DNA of 9,437 bases from Paludibacter sp. (GCA_028748945.1 JAQTOL010000096.1:1-9437); one strand, 5' to 3'. Shown: positions 1 to 8,331, counted from the stretch's first letter. Numbers and translations are program-made. Notes: a model not told the origin generated them from the sequence alone.

Positions 1-1
1 T

Positions 2-1654
<1,653 letters not shown>

Positions 1655-1696
1655 ATTTATCTTTTCCATTAACAATAAATTATCAACAATACAATT

Positions 1697-2875
1697 ATGA
1701 CAAAATATAATTTTAAATCCATCGTTCTGATTTCAACATGCATGGTTGCCTTGATATCGTGCAGCAATGCAAAACAAGCTGAAAACAAAGAAGCAGAAAA
1801 TCTTCCCGCAGATATCGTTGAATTGCGTGACGACCAGATAAAACTGGCCAATATTGAAACCGGTACGATTGGGATGCGTTCAATGAGCGGAACGTTAAAG
1901 GTGAACGGCGTAGTTTCCGTAGCTCCGCAGAACCTGGCAACGGTTTGTATGCCTATGGGCGGATTTGTCAAAAGCACTTCGCTTGTTCAGGGCAGTACAG
2001 TACGGAAAGGTCAAACATTGGCCATTATTGAAAATCAGGAATTTATTGACATACAGCAGAATTATCTGGAAGCAAAAAACAAATTGGAATATGCCGAAGC
2101 TGAATACAAACGGCATAAAGAGCTTTACAAAGATGATGTTTATTCTCAAAAAAACCTTCAACTGGTTACCGCGGATTATAAAAATCTGAAATCGATGGTG
2201 AATGCCTTAAAACAAAAAATGGAACTGATAGGAATAAATCCGGCCAATCTCACCGAAGACAATATAAGCCGTTCCGTTGCCTTGCATTCGCCTATTTCGG
2301 GTTATGTGAAAGCGATAAATGTAAGTATTGGAAAATCGGTTTCATCTTCCGATGTCTTGTTCGAGATAGTGAATTCCGATAATCTTTTCCTCGAACTAAC
2401 TCTCTTCGAGAAGGATGCCGATCAGGTTGCCAGGGATCAAAAAATACATTTCTTTATTAATAACGAAACAGAACAACACGAAGCGGTTATTTATCAAACC
2501 GGGAAATCGATTAATGATGACAAAACCTATAAGGTTTATGCAAGGGTTACAGGATTTTGTCGAAACATTTTGCCCGGAATGTATGTTAACTGTATTATAG
2601 AATCAAAGGCTAAACAGGTCAACACATTGCCGGTAGATGCGGTGGTTAGTTTCGAAGATAAAGACTATATTTTTGTATTTGATAAAAATAAGGTTGAAAA
2701 TGCTAAATCAATGACTGAATATCGCATGGTCGAAGTGCAAAAAGGTCTTATGAACAATAACTACATCGAAGTGGTTTTACCGGAAGGTTTTGACATGAAA
2801 AATTCAAGAGTTGTCATTAAAGGGTCTTATAATTTGCTTTCAGCGATGAAAAATGCCGGAGAAATGAGCTGTTAA
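1697..2875 (+). CDS. RND efflux periplasmic adaptor (membrane fusion) lipoprotein, CusB/CzcB type
   Basis: This 392-aa protein bridges the inner-membrane pump and the outer-membrane factor. The N-terminus is a lipoprotein signal with lipobox LISC, so Cys22 would be the lipidated residue. The rest follows adaptor order: a first half of the lipoyl-like barrel-sandwich (about 78-116, with VQGSTVRKGQTLAIIENQEF), a charged alpha-hairpin (117-178), the second barrel-sandwich half (about 190-226, SPISGYVKAINVSIGKSV), a beta-barrel (227-305, ending ILPGMYVNCII) and a membrane-proximal domain with LPVDAVV. The length is normal for the family. No Met-rich or His-rich metal-binding N-terminal motif is visible after the lipobox, so substrate is not indicated. 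The protein ends in SC. The ATG at 1697 follows an A/T-rich leader without a Shine-Dalgarno sequence and gives an intact signal peptide. The gene is downstream of the pump fusion and probably in the same operon. Confidence 0.93.
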   Translation: MTKYNFKSIVLISTCMVALISCSNAKQAENKEAENLPADIVELRDDQIKLANIETGTIGMRSMSGTLKVNGVVSVAPQNLATVCMPMGGFVKSTSLVQGSTVRKGQTLAIIENQEFIDIQQNYLEAKNKLEYAEAEYKRHKELYKDDVYSQKNLQLVTADYKNLKSMVNALKQKMELIGINPANLTEDNISRSVALHSPISGYVKAINVSIGKSVSSSDVLFEIVNSDNLFLELTLFEKDADQVARDQKIHFFINNETEQHEAVIYQTGKSINDDKTYKVYARVTGFCRNILPGMYVNCIIESKAKQVNTLPVDAVVSFEDKDYIFVFDKNKVENAKSMTEYRMVEVQKGLMNNNYIEVVLPEGFDMKNSRVVIKGSYNLLSAMKNAGEMSC

Positions 2876-2951
2876 AACGATTGAATTTAGGAATAGTGTT
2901 AAAAGTATATCAAATATTGGTTTATTTAGCTGGAGAAATAATGAATGTATT

Positions 2952-2959
2952 TATATTTG
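2952..2959 (+). promoter_or_regulatory. Candidate Bacteroidota -7 promoter element (TATATTTG)
   Basis: TATATTTG matches the TAnnTTTG consensus of the Bacteroidota primary sigma factor exactly. It lies in the 95-bp gap between the adaptor gene and the small Cys-rich gene. No good TTTG -33 element lies 19-21 bp upstream. Transcription would begin near 2965, almost at the first ATG (2971), which favours the second in-frame ATG at 2980 as the translation start. A chance match is possible in this A/T-rich gap. Confidence 0.45.
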
Positions 2960-2970
2960 CATAAATTATT

Positions 2971-3435
2971 ATGGCAAAAATGCTTAAATATATTTTCCTG
3001 ATTTTGTCTGCAACTTACTTTTTGTTTGCAGGCACAGGTTATAACGTCATGAAATATAGCTGTAAAGCTTGTCATATAAAAGCTTTTGAAAGTACAGAGC
3101 CTGAATCGGTATTATTCCTTCCGAAAATTCAGTCAAAAAGCAAGAGTTGTTGTCACCAACAGGAACCGGTACAGGAAAAAATAACATGTCAAACTGTAAA
3201 TGAGCATTCAAAGAAGTGTTTCTTTATGCGAGTGACTGTTGATACGCCATTAATCAACCCCCTGGATGGATTTAAGAATATTTCGGCAAAATGTATTGAT
3301 TTACTTTATTCATCCATGCTGGTTTTGAAAAGTAACCAACAGTTGGATTTTCGAACGAATTATCCTCCTCCAAACGATTTACTTTCCCTGTCAGGAAGAG
3401 ATATACTGGTCAGGAAAAGAGTTCTTGTAATTTGA
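2971..3435 (+). CDS. Small secreted Cys-containing protein resembling the HYC_CC_PP family
   Basis: This is a 154-aa exported protein (start could also be Met4 at 2980). A hydrophobic signal sequence or N-terminal anchor (residues 5-21) is followed by three short landmarks. These are KYSCKACH (Cys31, Cys34, His35), CCH (60-62) and YPPPND (131-136), with further Cys at 73, 83 and 108. This order matches small Bacteroidota proteins known as HYC_CC_PP, here with KYSC in place of HYC; the assignment is from memory of that pattern, not from a search. Their function is not established. Position directly behind a metal-efflux pump and adaptor suggests a periplasmic metal-binding or redox accessory. 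CKACH also fits the heme c motif CxxCH, but a lone motif in this family context is more likely coincidence. The last residues (RKRVLVI) are basic and hydrophobic. A possible own promoter precedes it. Confidence 0.8.
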   Translation: MAKMLKYIFLILSATYFLFAGTGYNVMKYSCKACHIKAFESTEPESVLFLPKIQSKSKSCCHQQEPVQEKITCQTVNEHSKKCFFMRVTVDTPLINPLDGFKNISAKCIDLLYSSMLVLKSNQQLDFRTNYPPPNDLLSLSGRDILVRKRVLVI

Positions 3436-3508
3436 TCTTTAGAGTAGTTAAACTTCCAGATTTATTTAAAAACCAAACAATTAAACAAATATTTAAAATT
3501 TAAACAAA

Positions 3509-3736
3509 ATGAAAAAAGTAATTATGTTATCGCTTGTTGCGATATTTGTATCATTTGCATCGGTAACAGCTCAAACTGCAACAACAAAAGCACCAGCAAA
3601 AGCTAAAACAGCTTGTTGTGCCGGAACTGCCGACAAAAAAGCCTGCACCAAAGATGCTAAAACCTGTACTAAAAAAGCAGATGGAAAAGCATGTTGCAAA
3701 GATGCAGCTAAAAAAGCAACTCCTGCAAAAAAATAA
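3509..3736 (+). CDS. Secreted 75-aa Lys/Ala/Cys-rich peptide, putative metal-binding
   Basis: A clear signal peptide (KK, then a hydrophobic core, then ASVTAQ; predicted cleavage after Ala21) leads to a mature peptide of about 54 residues made almost only of Lys, Ala, Thr, Asp and Cys. The six Cys residues (36, 37, 46, 53, 62, 63) are spaced CC-x8-C-x6-C-x8-CC, a mirror-symmetric pattern. Residues 41-50 (ADKKACTKDA) and 57-66 (ADGKACCKDA) are an imperfect repeat with a 16-residue period. No hydrophobic core is left, so the mature chain is probably disordered unless it binds metal or forms disulfides. It lies 73 bp after the preceding Cys-rich gene and ends just before a strong terminator, as last gene of the metal-efflux cassette. 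A periplasmic metal-buffering role is inferred from composition and position; I recognise no named family. The A/T-rich leader lacks a Shine-Dalgarno sequence. Confidence 0.82.
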   Translation: MKKVIMLSLVAIFVSFASVTAQTATTKAPAKAKTACCAGTADKKACTKDAKTCTKKADGKACCKDAAKKATPAKK

Positions 3737-3758
3737 ATTCAATTTTATTGTTTTATTT

Positions 3759-3787
3759 AAGCCCCGGTTACTCCGGGGCTTTTTTTG
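3759..3787 (+). terminator. Intrinsic (rho-independent) terminator of the metal cassette
   Basis: A 9-bp perfect stem, AAGCCCCGG paired with CCGGGGCTT, encloses the loop TTACT and runs straight into a T tract (3780-3786). It starts 22 bp after the stop codon of the 75-aa peptide gene. This is the clearest terminator in the window and marks the 3' end of the efflux cassette transcript. Confidence 0.92.
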
Positions 3788-3814
3788 TGTTTCTGTTTTT
3801 TTATTCTACTTTTG
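3784..3814 (+). promoter_or_regulatory. Promoter of the GSCFA gene (TTTG - 19 bp - TACTTTTG)
   Basis: TTTG (3784-3787) and TACTTTTG (3807-3814) are separated by 19 bp, matching both elements and the spacing of the Bacteroidota primary promoter (TTTG, then TAnnTTTG). Transcription would start near 3820, about 25 nt before the GSCFA start codon at 3845. The -33 element is made from the T tract of the preceding terminator. Confidence 0.65.
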
Positions 3815-3844
3815 TTCGTGCTCTTACAGTCTTAATACAGCTTT

Positions 3845-4795
3845 ATGTTCCAAACACAAATAGATATTCCCCATTCATCGTTAGAAATCATGTACGAAAG
3901 TCGCGTGATGACTTTGGGTTCCTGTTTTTCAGATAATATTGGCAGAAAAATGACCAACGCTTATTTTCAGGCTGATATCAATCCGTTCGGTGTTCTTTAC
4001 AATCCGGTTTCTATTTTGAACAGTATTGAATTAATCCTTCAAAATAAACAGTTTACAACGGAAGATCTTTTTGAAAACAATTCAGTCTGGCAAAGTTTCT
4101 CCCATAGCAGCCTGTTTTCGGATATCTCAGCCGGGGGATGTTTGAATAAAATAAATGATCATTTACTGGCATCAAGCCTTGCTTTTCAACAAACGAATTT
4201 CTTACTTATTACATTTGGGACAGCGTGGGTTTTCGAAGAAAAAGAGAGTGGGAGCGTGGTCTCCAATTGTCATAAATTACCGGCCAACCGGTTTGTGAGA
4301 AGGAGACTGAGCGTTGATGAAATTATGTCCGGTTATAAAGCATTATTACTCAAACTTCAGGCGCTTCTTCCTAATCTGCATATTATTTTTACAGTCAGTC
4401 CTATCCGTCATTTTAAAGACGGGGCACACGAAAACAATTTAAGCAAAAGTACTTTGTTGCTGGCAATTGCTGAAATTCAGGAGCAATTCCAACAGGTGCA
4501 TTATTTTCCGGCCTACGAAATTCAACTGGACGAATTGCGCGATTATCGTTTTTATGCTTCGGATATGATGCATCCCTCGGATGTAGCCGTAGATTATATC
4601 TGGAGCCGCTTTTTGGAAACTTATTTCTCACCGGAAACAATTCAACTAATGAAAGAACTGGAACAATTAAATGCCGGTTTGTCCCATCGCCCGCTACATC
4701 CCGGATCGGTGGAATTCCTCAAATTCAAAGAAAGTACGGAAAAAAAGAAAACGGAACTCGTAAACAAGTATCCGTTTTTGTCAAACCGATTTTAA
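3845..4795 (+). CDS. GSCFA domain-containing protein (SGNH/GDSL-like fold)
   Basis: This is a 316-aa soluble protein with no signal peptide. The family-naming motif is present as GSCFSDNIG (residues 25-33), with Ser26 in the position of a GDSL-type nucleophile. Other family blocks follow in order: NPFGVLYNPVSI (46-57), ITFGTAWVF (122-130), NCHKLPANRF (141-150), SPIRHFKDGAHENNLSK (185-201), FPAYEIQLDELRDYRFY (221-237) and DMMHPSD (240-246). Asp240 and His243 are in the place expected for the Asp/His pair of SGNH hydrolases. The biochemical role of GSCFA proteins is not established; hydrolase activity is inferred from the fold. The length is usual for the family and the start gives the normal short N-terminus ahead of the motif. 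It has its own promoter and is separated from the metal cassette by a terminator, so it is probably a monocistronic neighbour. Confidence 0.92.
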   Translation: MFQTQIDIPHSSLEIMYESRVMTLGSCFSDNIGRKMTNAYFQADINPFGVLYNPVSILNSIELILQNKQFTTEDLFENNSVWQSFSHSSLFSDISAGGCLNKINDHLLASSLAFQQTNFLLITFGTAWVFEEKESGSVVSNCHKLPANRFVRRRLSVDEIMSGYKALLLKLQALLPNLHIIFTVSPIRHFKDGAHENNLSKSTLLLAIAEIQEQFQQVHYFPAYEIQLDELRDYRFYASDMMHPSDVAVDYIWSRFLETYFSPETIQLMKELEQLNAGLSHRPLHPGSVEFLKFKESTEKKKTELVNKYPFLSNRF

Positions 4796-4857
4796 GTTCA
4801 TTTTTGGTAGTACGACTTTAAGTTGAGCTACCCATAGACCCCGATTGGCTGCTATAT

Positions 4858-6123
4858 TTACTCTTCCTCATTCCCGATATTAGCTTCCTCCAGTTCCAGT
4901 AATTTGACCGCCTGAATGGCATTACCGGCTATGCCTTTGATGGAAGCATGCATATCAATGGTGTTCACCGTTACTTTTTCAATTTGTTTCTCGCGTTTTT
5001 TCCAGATACTTTGCATGGCACGCTTTTCACTTTCCAAATCGGCCCGCATTTGTGTGAAACCTTCCACAATGGCTTCCACCTGTAATCGGAAGGTATTCCC
5101 GGTCAGGTAATCGTAGAGCATGTGCATTTTGTCGCCTTTGTTTTCCTGCGAACTGACAGCCACGCTTATTTGGATAATCGATTCCCTCAACACCGAACAA
5201 AGTCCTTTAAATTCATCGTAATTGCAAATCCAGATACCTTCTTTCAATCCCATCCGGTCCATATCCGAAGGCATCACTTCCGTTACCAGCACACCGATAT
5301 TGGCTCCTTTTTCACGAATATCTGCCTTGAATTTTTCAATCCAGCTGGGTTGAAAATCTTTGGTTCGTTTGCTTTCATAATAGATTGTTCCGCAATTTTG
5401 CAACGAACGGGTGTTGACTATCTGAATACAATCTCCTCCACGCGCTCCTTTTTTGATTTCCTCAATTGAGTCCAACGGAAATTGCGCAGCCAGCCATTCT
5501 TCTATGGCCAGTTCCTGCACTTCACCCTGCAACTGCATGGAACCCTGTTCCTGTTTCCGTTTCATTTCCTCGGTCAGTTTCCGTTGCGCTTCCAATTGCA
5601 TTTGAAGTTCTCTGAATCGTAATTCGTTTTTATCCTCTTCCTGTTTCCTGATTTTTTCTTTTTCCAACAGCAGGGTTTCATTCAGGTTTTTCTGCGCTTC
5701 GGCTTCGGCTACTTCTTTCAGTTCCGACTTTTCCCGTTTCAGCTTTTCAATTTCGGCTTTGGTACGGTTGAGTTCCTTAACCTGTTCCGATTTCTCATTC
5801 AGTTCTTTTTGTAAGGCGTTGAACTGCTCGGCTTGTTCGTCTCTGAATTTTAGTTTCAGTTTTTCCTCTATGGATTTTCTGTCTTCTTTCAGTTGTTTCT
5901 CCAACCGGTCCTGAAAAAGTTCGTTTTCCTGTTTTTTCTTTTGCTCAAATTGCTCTTTGGCCTGATTCAGACTTTGAAACTCGGCATCGTATTTCTTCTT
6001 TTCTTCGGCTAACTGGTTTTGATATTTCAGCTGAATCTCATCTTCCAATTGATGGGCCAGAATGTCCTGTACGTCGATGGATGTCCCGCAGTTCGGACAT
6101 TTTATCTGGGTATTATTTTTCAT
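4858..6123 (-). CDS. DUF2130 protein: N-terminal CxxC, long coiled coil, PD-(D/E)xK-like C-terminal domain
   Basis: A 421-aa cytoplasmic protein. A short N-terminal zinc-ribbon-like element, IKCPNCGTSIDV, has only one CxxC (Cys9, Cys12). Residues about 25-195 are a highly charged Glu/Lys/Gln-rich coiled coil. The DUF2130 domain begins near residue 198 with LQGEVQELAIEEWLAAQFP, then GARGGDCIQIV, CGTIYYESKRTKDFQPSWIEKFKADI and GVLVTEVMP. Asp231 and Glu250-x-Lys252 are spaced like the metal-binding D...ExK of restriction-endonuclease-like nucleases, so a DNA-processing role is possible; the family function is unknown. A second helical charged region (345-385) follows. The start fits the family, with the CPNC motif near the N-terminus. 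It lies 24 bp downstream of the M28 peptidase gene on the same strand, so the two are probably co-transcribed, although no functional link is apparent. Confidence 0.9.
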   Translation of the reverse strand: MKNNTQIKCPNCGTSIDVQDILAHQLEDEIQLKYQNQLAEEKKKYDAEFQSLNQAKEQFEQKKKQENELFQDRLEKQLKEDRKSIEEKLKLKFRDEQAEQFNALQKELNEKSEQVKELNRTKAEIEKLKREKSELKEVAEAEAQKNLNETLLLEKEKIRKQEEDKNELRFRELQMQLEAQRKLTEEMKRKQEQGSMQLQGEVQELAIEEWLAAQFPLDSIEEIKKGARGGDCIQIVNTRSLQNCGTIYYESKRTKDFQPSWIEKFKADIREKGANIGVLVTEVMPSDMDRMGLKEGIWICNYDEFKGLCSVLRESIIQISVAVSSQENKGDKMHMLYDYLTGNTFRLQVEAIVEGFTQMRADLESEKRAMQSIWKKREKQIEKVTVNTIDMHASIKGIAGNAIQAVKLLELEEANIGNEEE

Positions 6124-6147
6124 AATTATGTTGTTGAGTTATTACTT

Positions 6148-7515
6148 TTACCTGATCATTTCATTTGGAAAAACGATCAGACTCTCATTGCCATCTTTTC
6201 CTACAGCTGCCACACCAAAGAAATAATTATCGATGATGATATTCTCCAGTTTAAAGCTATTTACTTTCCCTACAAACCTTGAATACTGCCATTGCGGAGA
6301 AGTTGTATCCCGCCAGTATATTTTATATCCGATACAATTCAAATCATCAGCTTTATCCCATGCAAGGGTTGTGGAAGGAGACACCGCCCCACCAATTTTT
6401 ACATGAGCGGGTGGAAGTGGAGCCAAAGCCAAACCTGCCAGCGTAATCGCATTTACAGAAGTAATTTTTGCTGCATAATCAAAATTTACTCCTGAAACAA
6501 CATCACCGTAGTTTATACCATTCTCCACCCGTATATCCTGATGTTGACGGTTATAGTTTTCGTTTGCTTCCATGATTCGTACTCCAGCATAACCGGCATC
6601 ATTAAAAGGCCTCTGTTGACCACCGCGCCCGAAACGATCCAGACGGTAAATCATAACCGGTTTCATTTCCGGCATATAGGCTGTGGTCATTTTAAATACG
6701 TACCGGGCCAGTTGTCGGGATATTCCGTCAACTTCACCTCCCATATATCTCCTGCTGTTTCGTTCTGTTTCAGTTTCGGTTGGAGGTACCGGCTCGGAGA
6801 AAATCCTGAAGCTACGGTTATCAATGGTTCCATCAATTCCGTCGATGTTTCCGATCATATCGTTATTGAGTATTCCCAGTATATGCCATCCTTTTTCTTT
6901 TACAAAGGCGGCAAAACCTTCGCCACCAAACAATCCCTGTTCTTCTGCAGACAATGTTGCATAGATTATGCTGTTGTTAAACTGGTATTTTGATAAAACA
7001 CGTGCAGCTTCGAGCACTCCTGCCAGTCCGGAGGCATTATCATTCGCTCCGGGTGCATCTGTTTCAGCATTGTTTACGTCGCTCGCCCGTGAATCGATAT
7101 CGCCCGATATGATAATGTAATTATCCGGATGTAATTTACCCCGTTGAACAGCGATGACATTTTTGACCAACACATCACGCGGAATGCGTTTATTTTCTCC
7201 TTTCTTTATCCGGTTATCCTGATAAAAAACTTCGAGACCCCCGTTGCATTGCGTTGAAATACTGTCGAACCGGTGTTTAATCCATCTGGTAGCTGCGCCA
7301 ATTCCCCTGGTATTTGATATTGTATCGGAAAATGTATTCCGTGTACCAAAATTTGCCAGCGTTATAACATCTTTCCGGATACGATCGGATGAAATCTGCT
7401 GAATAATATCGTATAGTTGAAGATCCACAGATGGTGGTACATCTGTACGATTTTGCCCGAAACAAGGCATAAGACCAGCGACTAAAACCGAGAGTAGTAT
7501 TATTTGTCTTATCAT
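6148..7515 (-). CDS. Exported M28-family metallopeptidase with C-terminal fibronectin-III-like domain
   Basis: A 455-aa protein with an N-terminal signal peptide (hydrophobic core 4-15; cleavage likely near Gly20/Gln21). It is probably a periplasmic or surface aminopeptidase. The M28 core spans about 115-360. Expected zinc ligands and catalytic residues by family pattern are Asp159 (in PGANDNASG), Glu191 and Glu192 (SAEEQG), Asp219 (NNDMIGN) and His325 (NRQHQDIR). The first ligand, usually His in GHxDSR, is Asp139 here (GDIDSR), and a GG(D/H)H-type segment reads GGQQRPFND. Both changes are intact in the sequence and may mark a subfamily; I recall GDIDSR in other Bacteroidota homologues. Residues about 367-452 (PPAHVKI ... 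NESLIVFP) look like a fibronectin-III domain. It is the first gene of a probable two-gene operon with the DUF2130 gene. TAATTTAG (7540-7547, - strand) is a one-mismatch -7 element. Confidence 0.9.
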   Translation of the reverse strand: MIRQIILLSVLVAGLMPCFGQNRTDVPPSVDLQLYDIIQQISSDRIRKDVITLANFGTRNTFSDTISNTRGIGAATRWIKHRFDSISTQCNGGLEVFYQDNRIKKGENKRIPRDVLVKNVIAVQRGKLHPDNYIIISGDIDSRASDVNNAETDAPGANDNASGLAGVLEAARVLSKYQFNNSIIYATLSAEEQGLFGGEGFAAFVKEKGWHILGILNNDMIGNIDGIDGTIDNRSFRIFSEPVPPTETETERNSRRYMGGEVDGISRQLARYVFKMTTAYMPEMKPVMIYRLDRFGRGGQQRPFNDAGYAGVRIMEANENYNRQHQDIRVENGINYGDVVSGVNFDYAAKITSVNAITLAGLALAPLPPAHVKIGGAVSPSTTLAWDKADDLNCIGYKIYWRDTTSPQWQYSRFVGKVNSFKLENIIIDNYFFGVAAVGKDGNESLIVFPNEMIR

Positions 7516-7735
7516 GATTTCAATTATTTGATTACAGCTCTAAATTACAACAATAATGCTTGAATGAAAAAAAGTACAGATTACCGCATCATTCAAAACC
7601 TGAAAATCAATATCCATAAGTCATTATATCTGTTATATGTATATGAATAATTGAATTTTATATTTTCAAATAAATCAATGGAACGCGGGTAAACGCAGAT
7701 TAAAGGGAGTTTTTATAAATTGTTGAGTGCTTATT
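7516..7735. other. A/T-rich intergenic region with a short AACGC tandem motif
   Basis: These 220 bp lie between the M28 gene start and the 3' end of the 118-aa gene. I see no ORF that looks like a gene. The half next to the M28 gene must hold its promoter. The only other structure is a pair of adjacent 10-mers, AACGCGGGTA and AACGCAGATT (7682-7701). No clear terminator hairpin for the 118-aa gene was found. Confidence 0.5.
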
Positions 7736-8092
7736 TTAATTATCCTTCGATGTTTCTTCAATAATAAGACTGGCATCATCCCAATCCATAAACAGCTTTA
7801 AGAATTCAATCGCTCTGTCCATTATCCAGTTTAGTTCCACTTCACCCGCCAGACTAAAATGAACCACCAACAAGTGACGTTCATCTTTTCCAAGGATATT
7901 TGTATAGTTGAATTCTTTTGTTCTCAGAGTAGGGTTAATACTATATTCATCTCCGGTTATTAAAAGCATTTCCAGAATAGTATAACTTTGAATATGTTGT
8001 AATAATACACGATCCTCCAATGTATCACCCAGGTGTGAAGTTCCATCGAGGAAAGCCCATTCGGGTAGCGTGATGTTTAATTCATTTTTCAT
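7736..8092 (-). CDS. Hypothetical 118-aa cytoplasmic protein
   Basis: I do not recognise a named family. The protein has no signal peptide, transmembrane segment or Cys residue and is acidic overall. Visible features are an N-terminal LPEWAFLDGTSHLGDTLEDR block (residues 9-28), a hydrophobic helix-like stretch (LLQHIQSYTILEMLLI), a beta-like stretch RHLLVVHFSL (72-81), and a C-terminal helix followed by FMDWDDASLIIEE (101-113). I have an impression of similar short proteins in other Bacteroidota but cannot name them. Codon use and the promoter-like TATATTTG at 8142-8149 support a real gene. It is flanked by intergenic regions of 220 and 239 bp, so it is probably transcribed alone. Small immunity-type or regulatory proteins have similar size, but nothing in the sequence decides. 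Confidence 0.72.
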   Translation of the reverse strand: MKNELNITLPEWAFLDGTSHLGDTLEDRVLLQHIQSYTILEMLLITGDEYSINPTLRTKEFNYTNILGKDERHLLVVHFSLAGEVELNWIMDRAIEFLKLFMDWDDASLIIEETSKDN

Positions 8093-8141
8093 ATAAAATG
8101 TTTCTTGCTGCAGGAGATTCCGACAATATTTTCATCTGCTG

Positions 8142-8149
8142 CAAATATA
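8142..8149 (-). promoter_or_regulatory. Candidate -7 promoter element (TATATTTG) for the 118-aa gene
   Basis: On the minus strand TATATTTG matches TAnnTTTG exactly, 49 bp upstream of the ATG at 8092. No clear TTTG is seen 19-21 bp further upstream. The resulting leader of about 40 nt could fold an 8-position stem with one mismatch, GCAGCAGA (8134-8141) against TCTCCTGC. Confidence 0.5.
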
Positions 8150-8217
8150 GCATATTTTAATTGTTTCATTTCACATATCCGTTGAATTTTTAATTATCCA
8201 CATTATAACGTAAATAG

Positions 8218-8248
8218 ACATAGCCTTCGGAATTCCCGAAAGCTATGT
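8218..8248 (-). terminator. Stem-loop downstream of the oxidoreductase gene, possible terminator
   Basis: A 13-position stem (8218-8230 with 8236-8248) encloses a 5-base loop. Read as minus-strand RNA every position pairs, with one G-U wobble. Read as plus-strand RNA the same position is a C/A mismatch. It lies about 84 bp beyond the stop codon of the minus-strand oxidoreductase gene and upstream of the 118-aa gene. Beyond the stem the minus strand reads CTATTTACG, only weakly T-rich, so it may be a terminator, a 3'-end stabiliser or a processing site. Confidence 0.5.
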
Positions 8249-8331
8249 TGTTAAGTGCGGCTAAAACTTTTTATTCCTTAAGCAGCAACAATGATTTTAC
8301 CCTGTCAATTGGTCTCAGATAAATATTATTC

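Noticed and set aside
3061..3075. CxxCH (CKACH) in the 154-aa secreted protein as a c-type heme site
   Set aside because: A single motif next to the signal sequence, no cytochrome-like surroundings, and the position matches the Cys cluster of HYC_CC_PP-type proteins. It is kept as a check, not a call.
3428..3434. TAATTTG as a separate promoter for the 75-aa peptide gene
   Set aside because: It is one base short of TAnnTTTG and has no -33 element at the right distance. Co-transcription with the upstream gene is simpler.
3551..3742. 63-aa Cys/Phe-rich minus-strand ORF opposite the 75-aa peptide gene
   Set aside because: It is the antisense reading of Lys/Ala/Cys codons, runs against a gene with a clear signal peptide, and has no independent start signals.
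4806..4832. GGTAG ... CTACC stem with an inner CGAC/GTTG stem between the convergent GSCFA and DUF2130 genes
   Set aside because: Short broken stems, with no T tract on either strand, so it is not supported as a bidirectional terminator.
6541..6993. 150-aa plus-strand ORF opposite the M28 gene
   Set aside because: Antisense shadow of a clearly conserved peptidase gene, with no recognisable domains.
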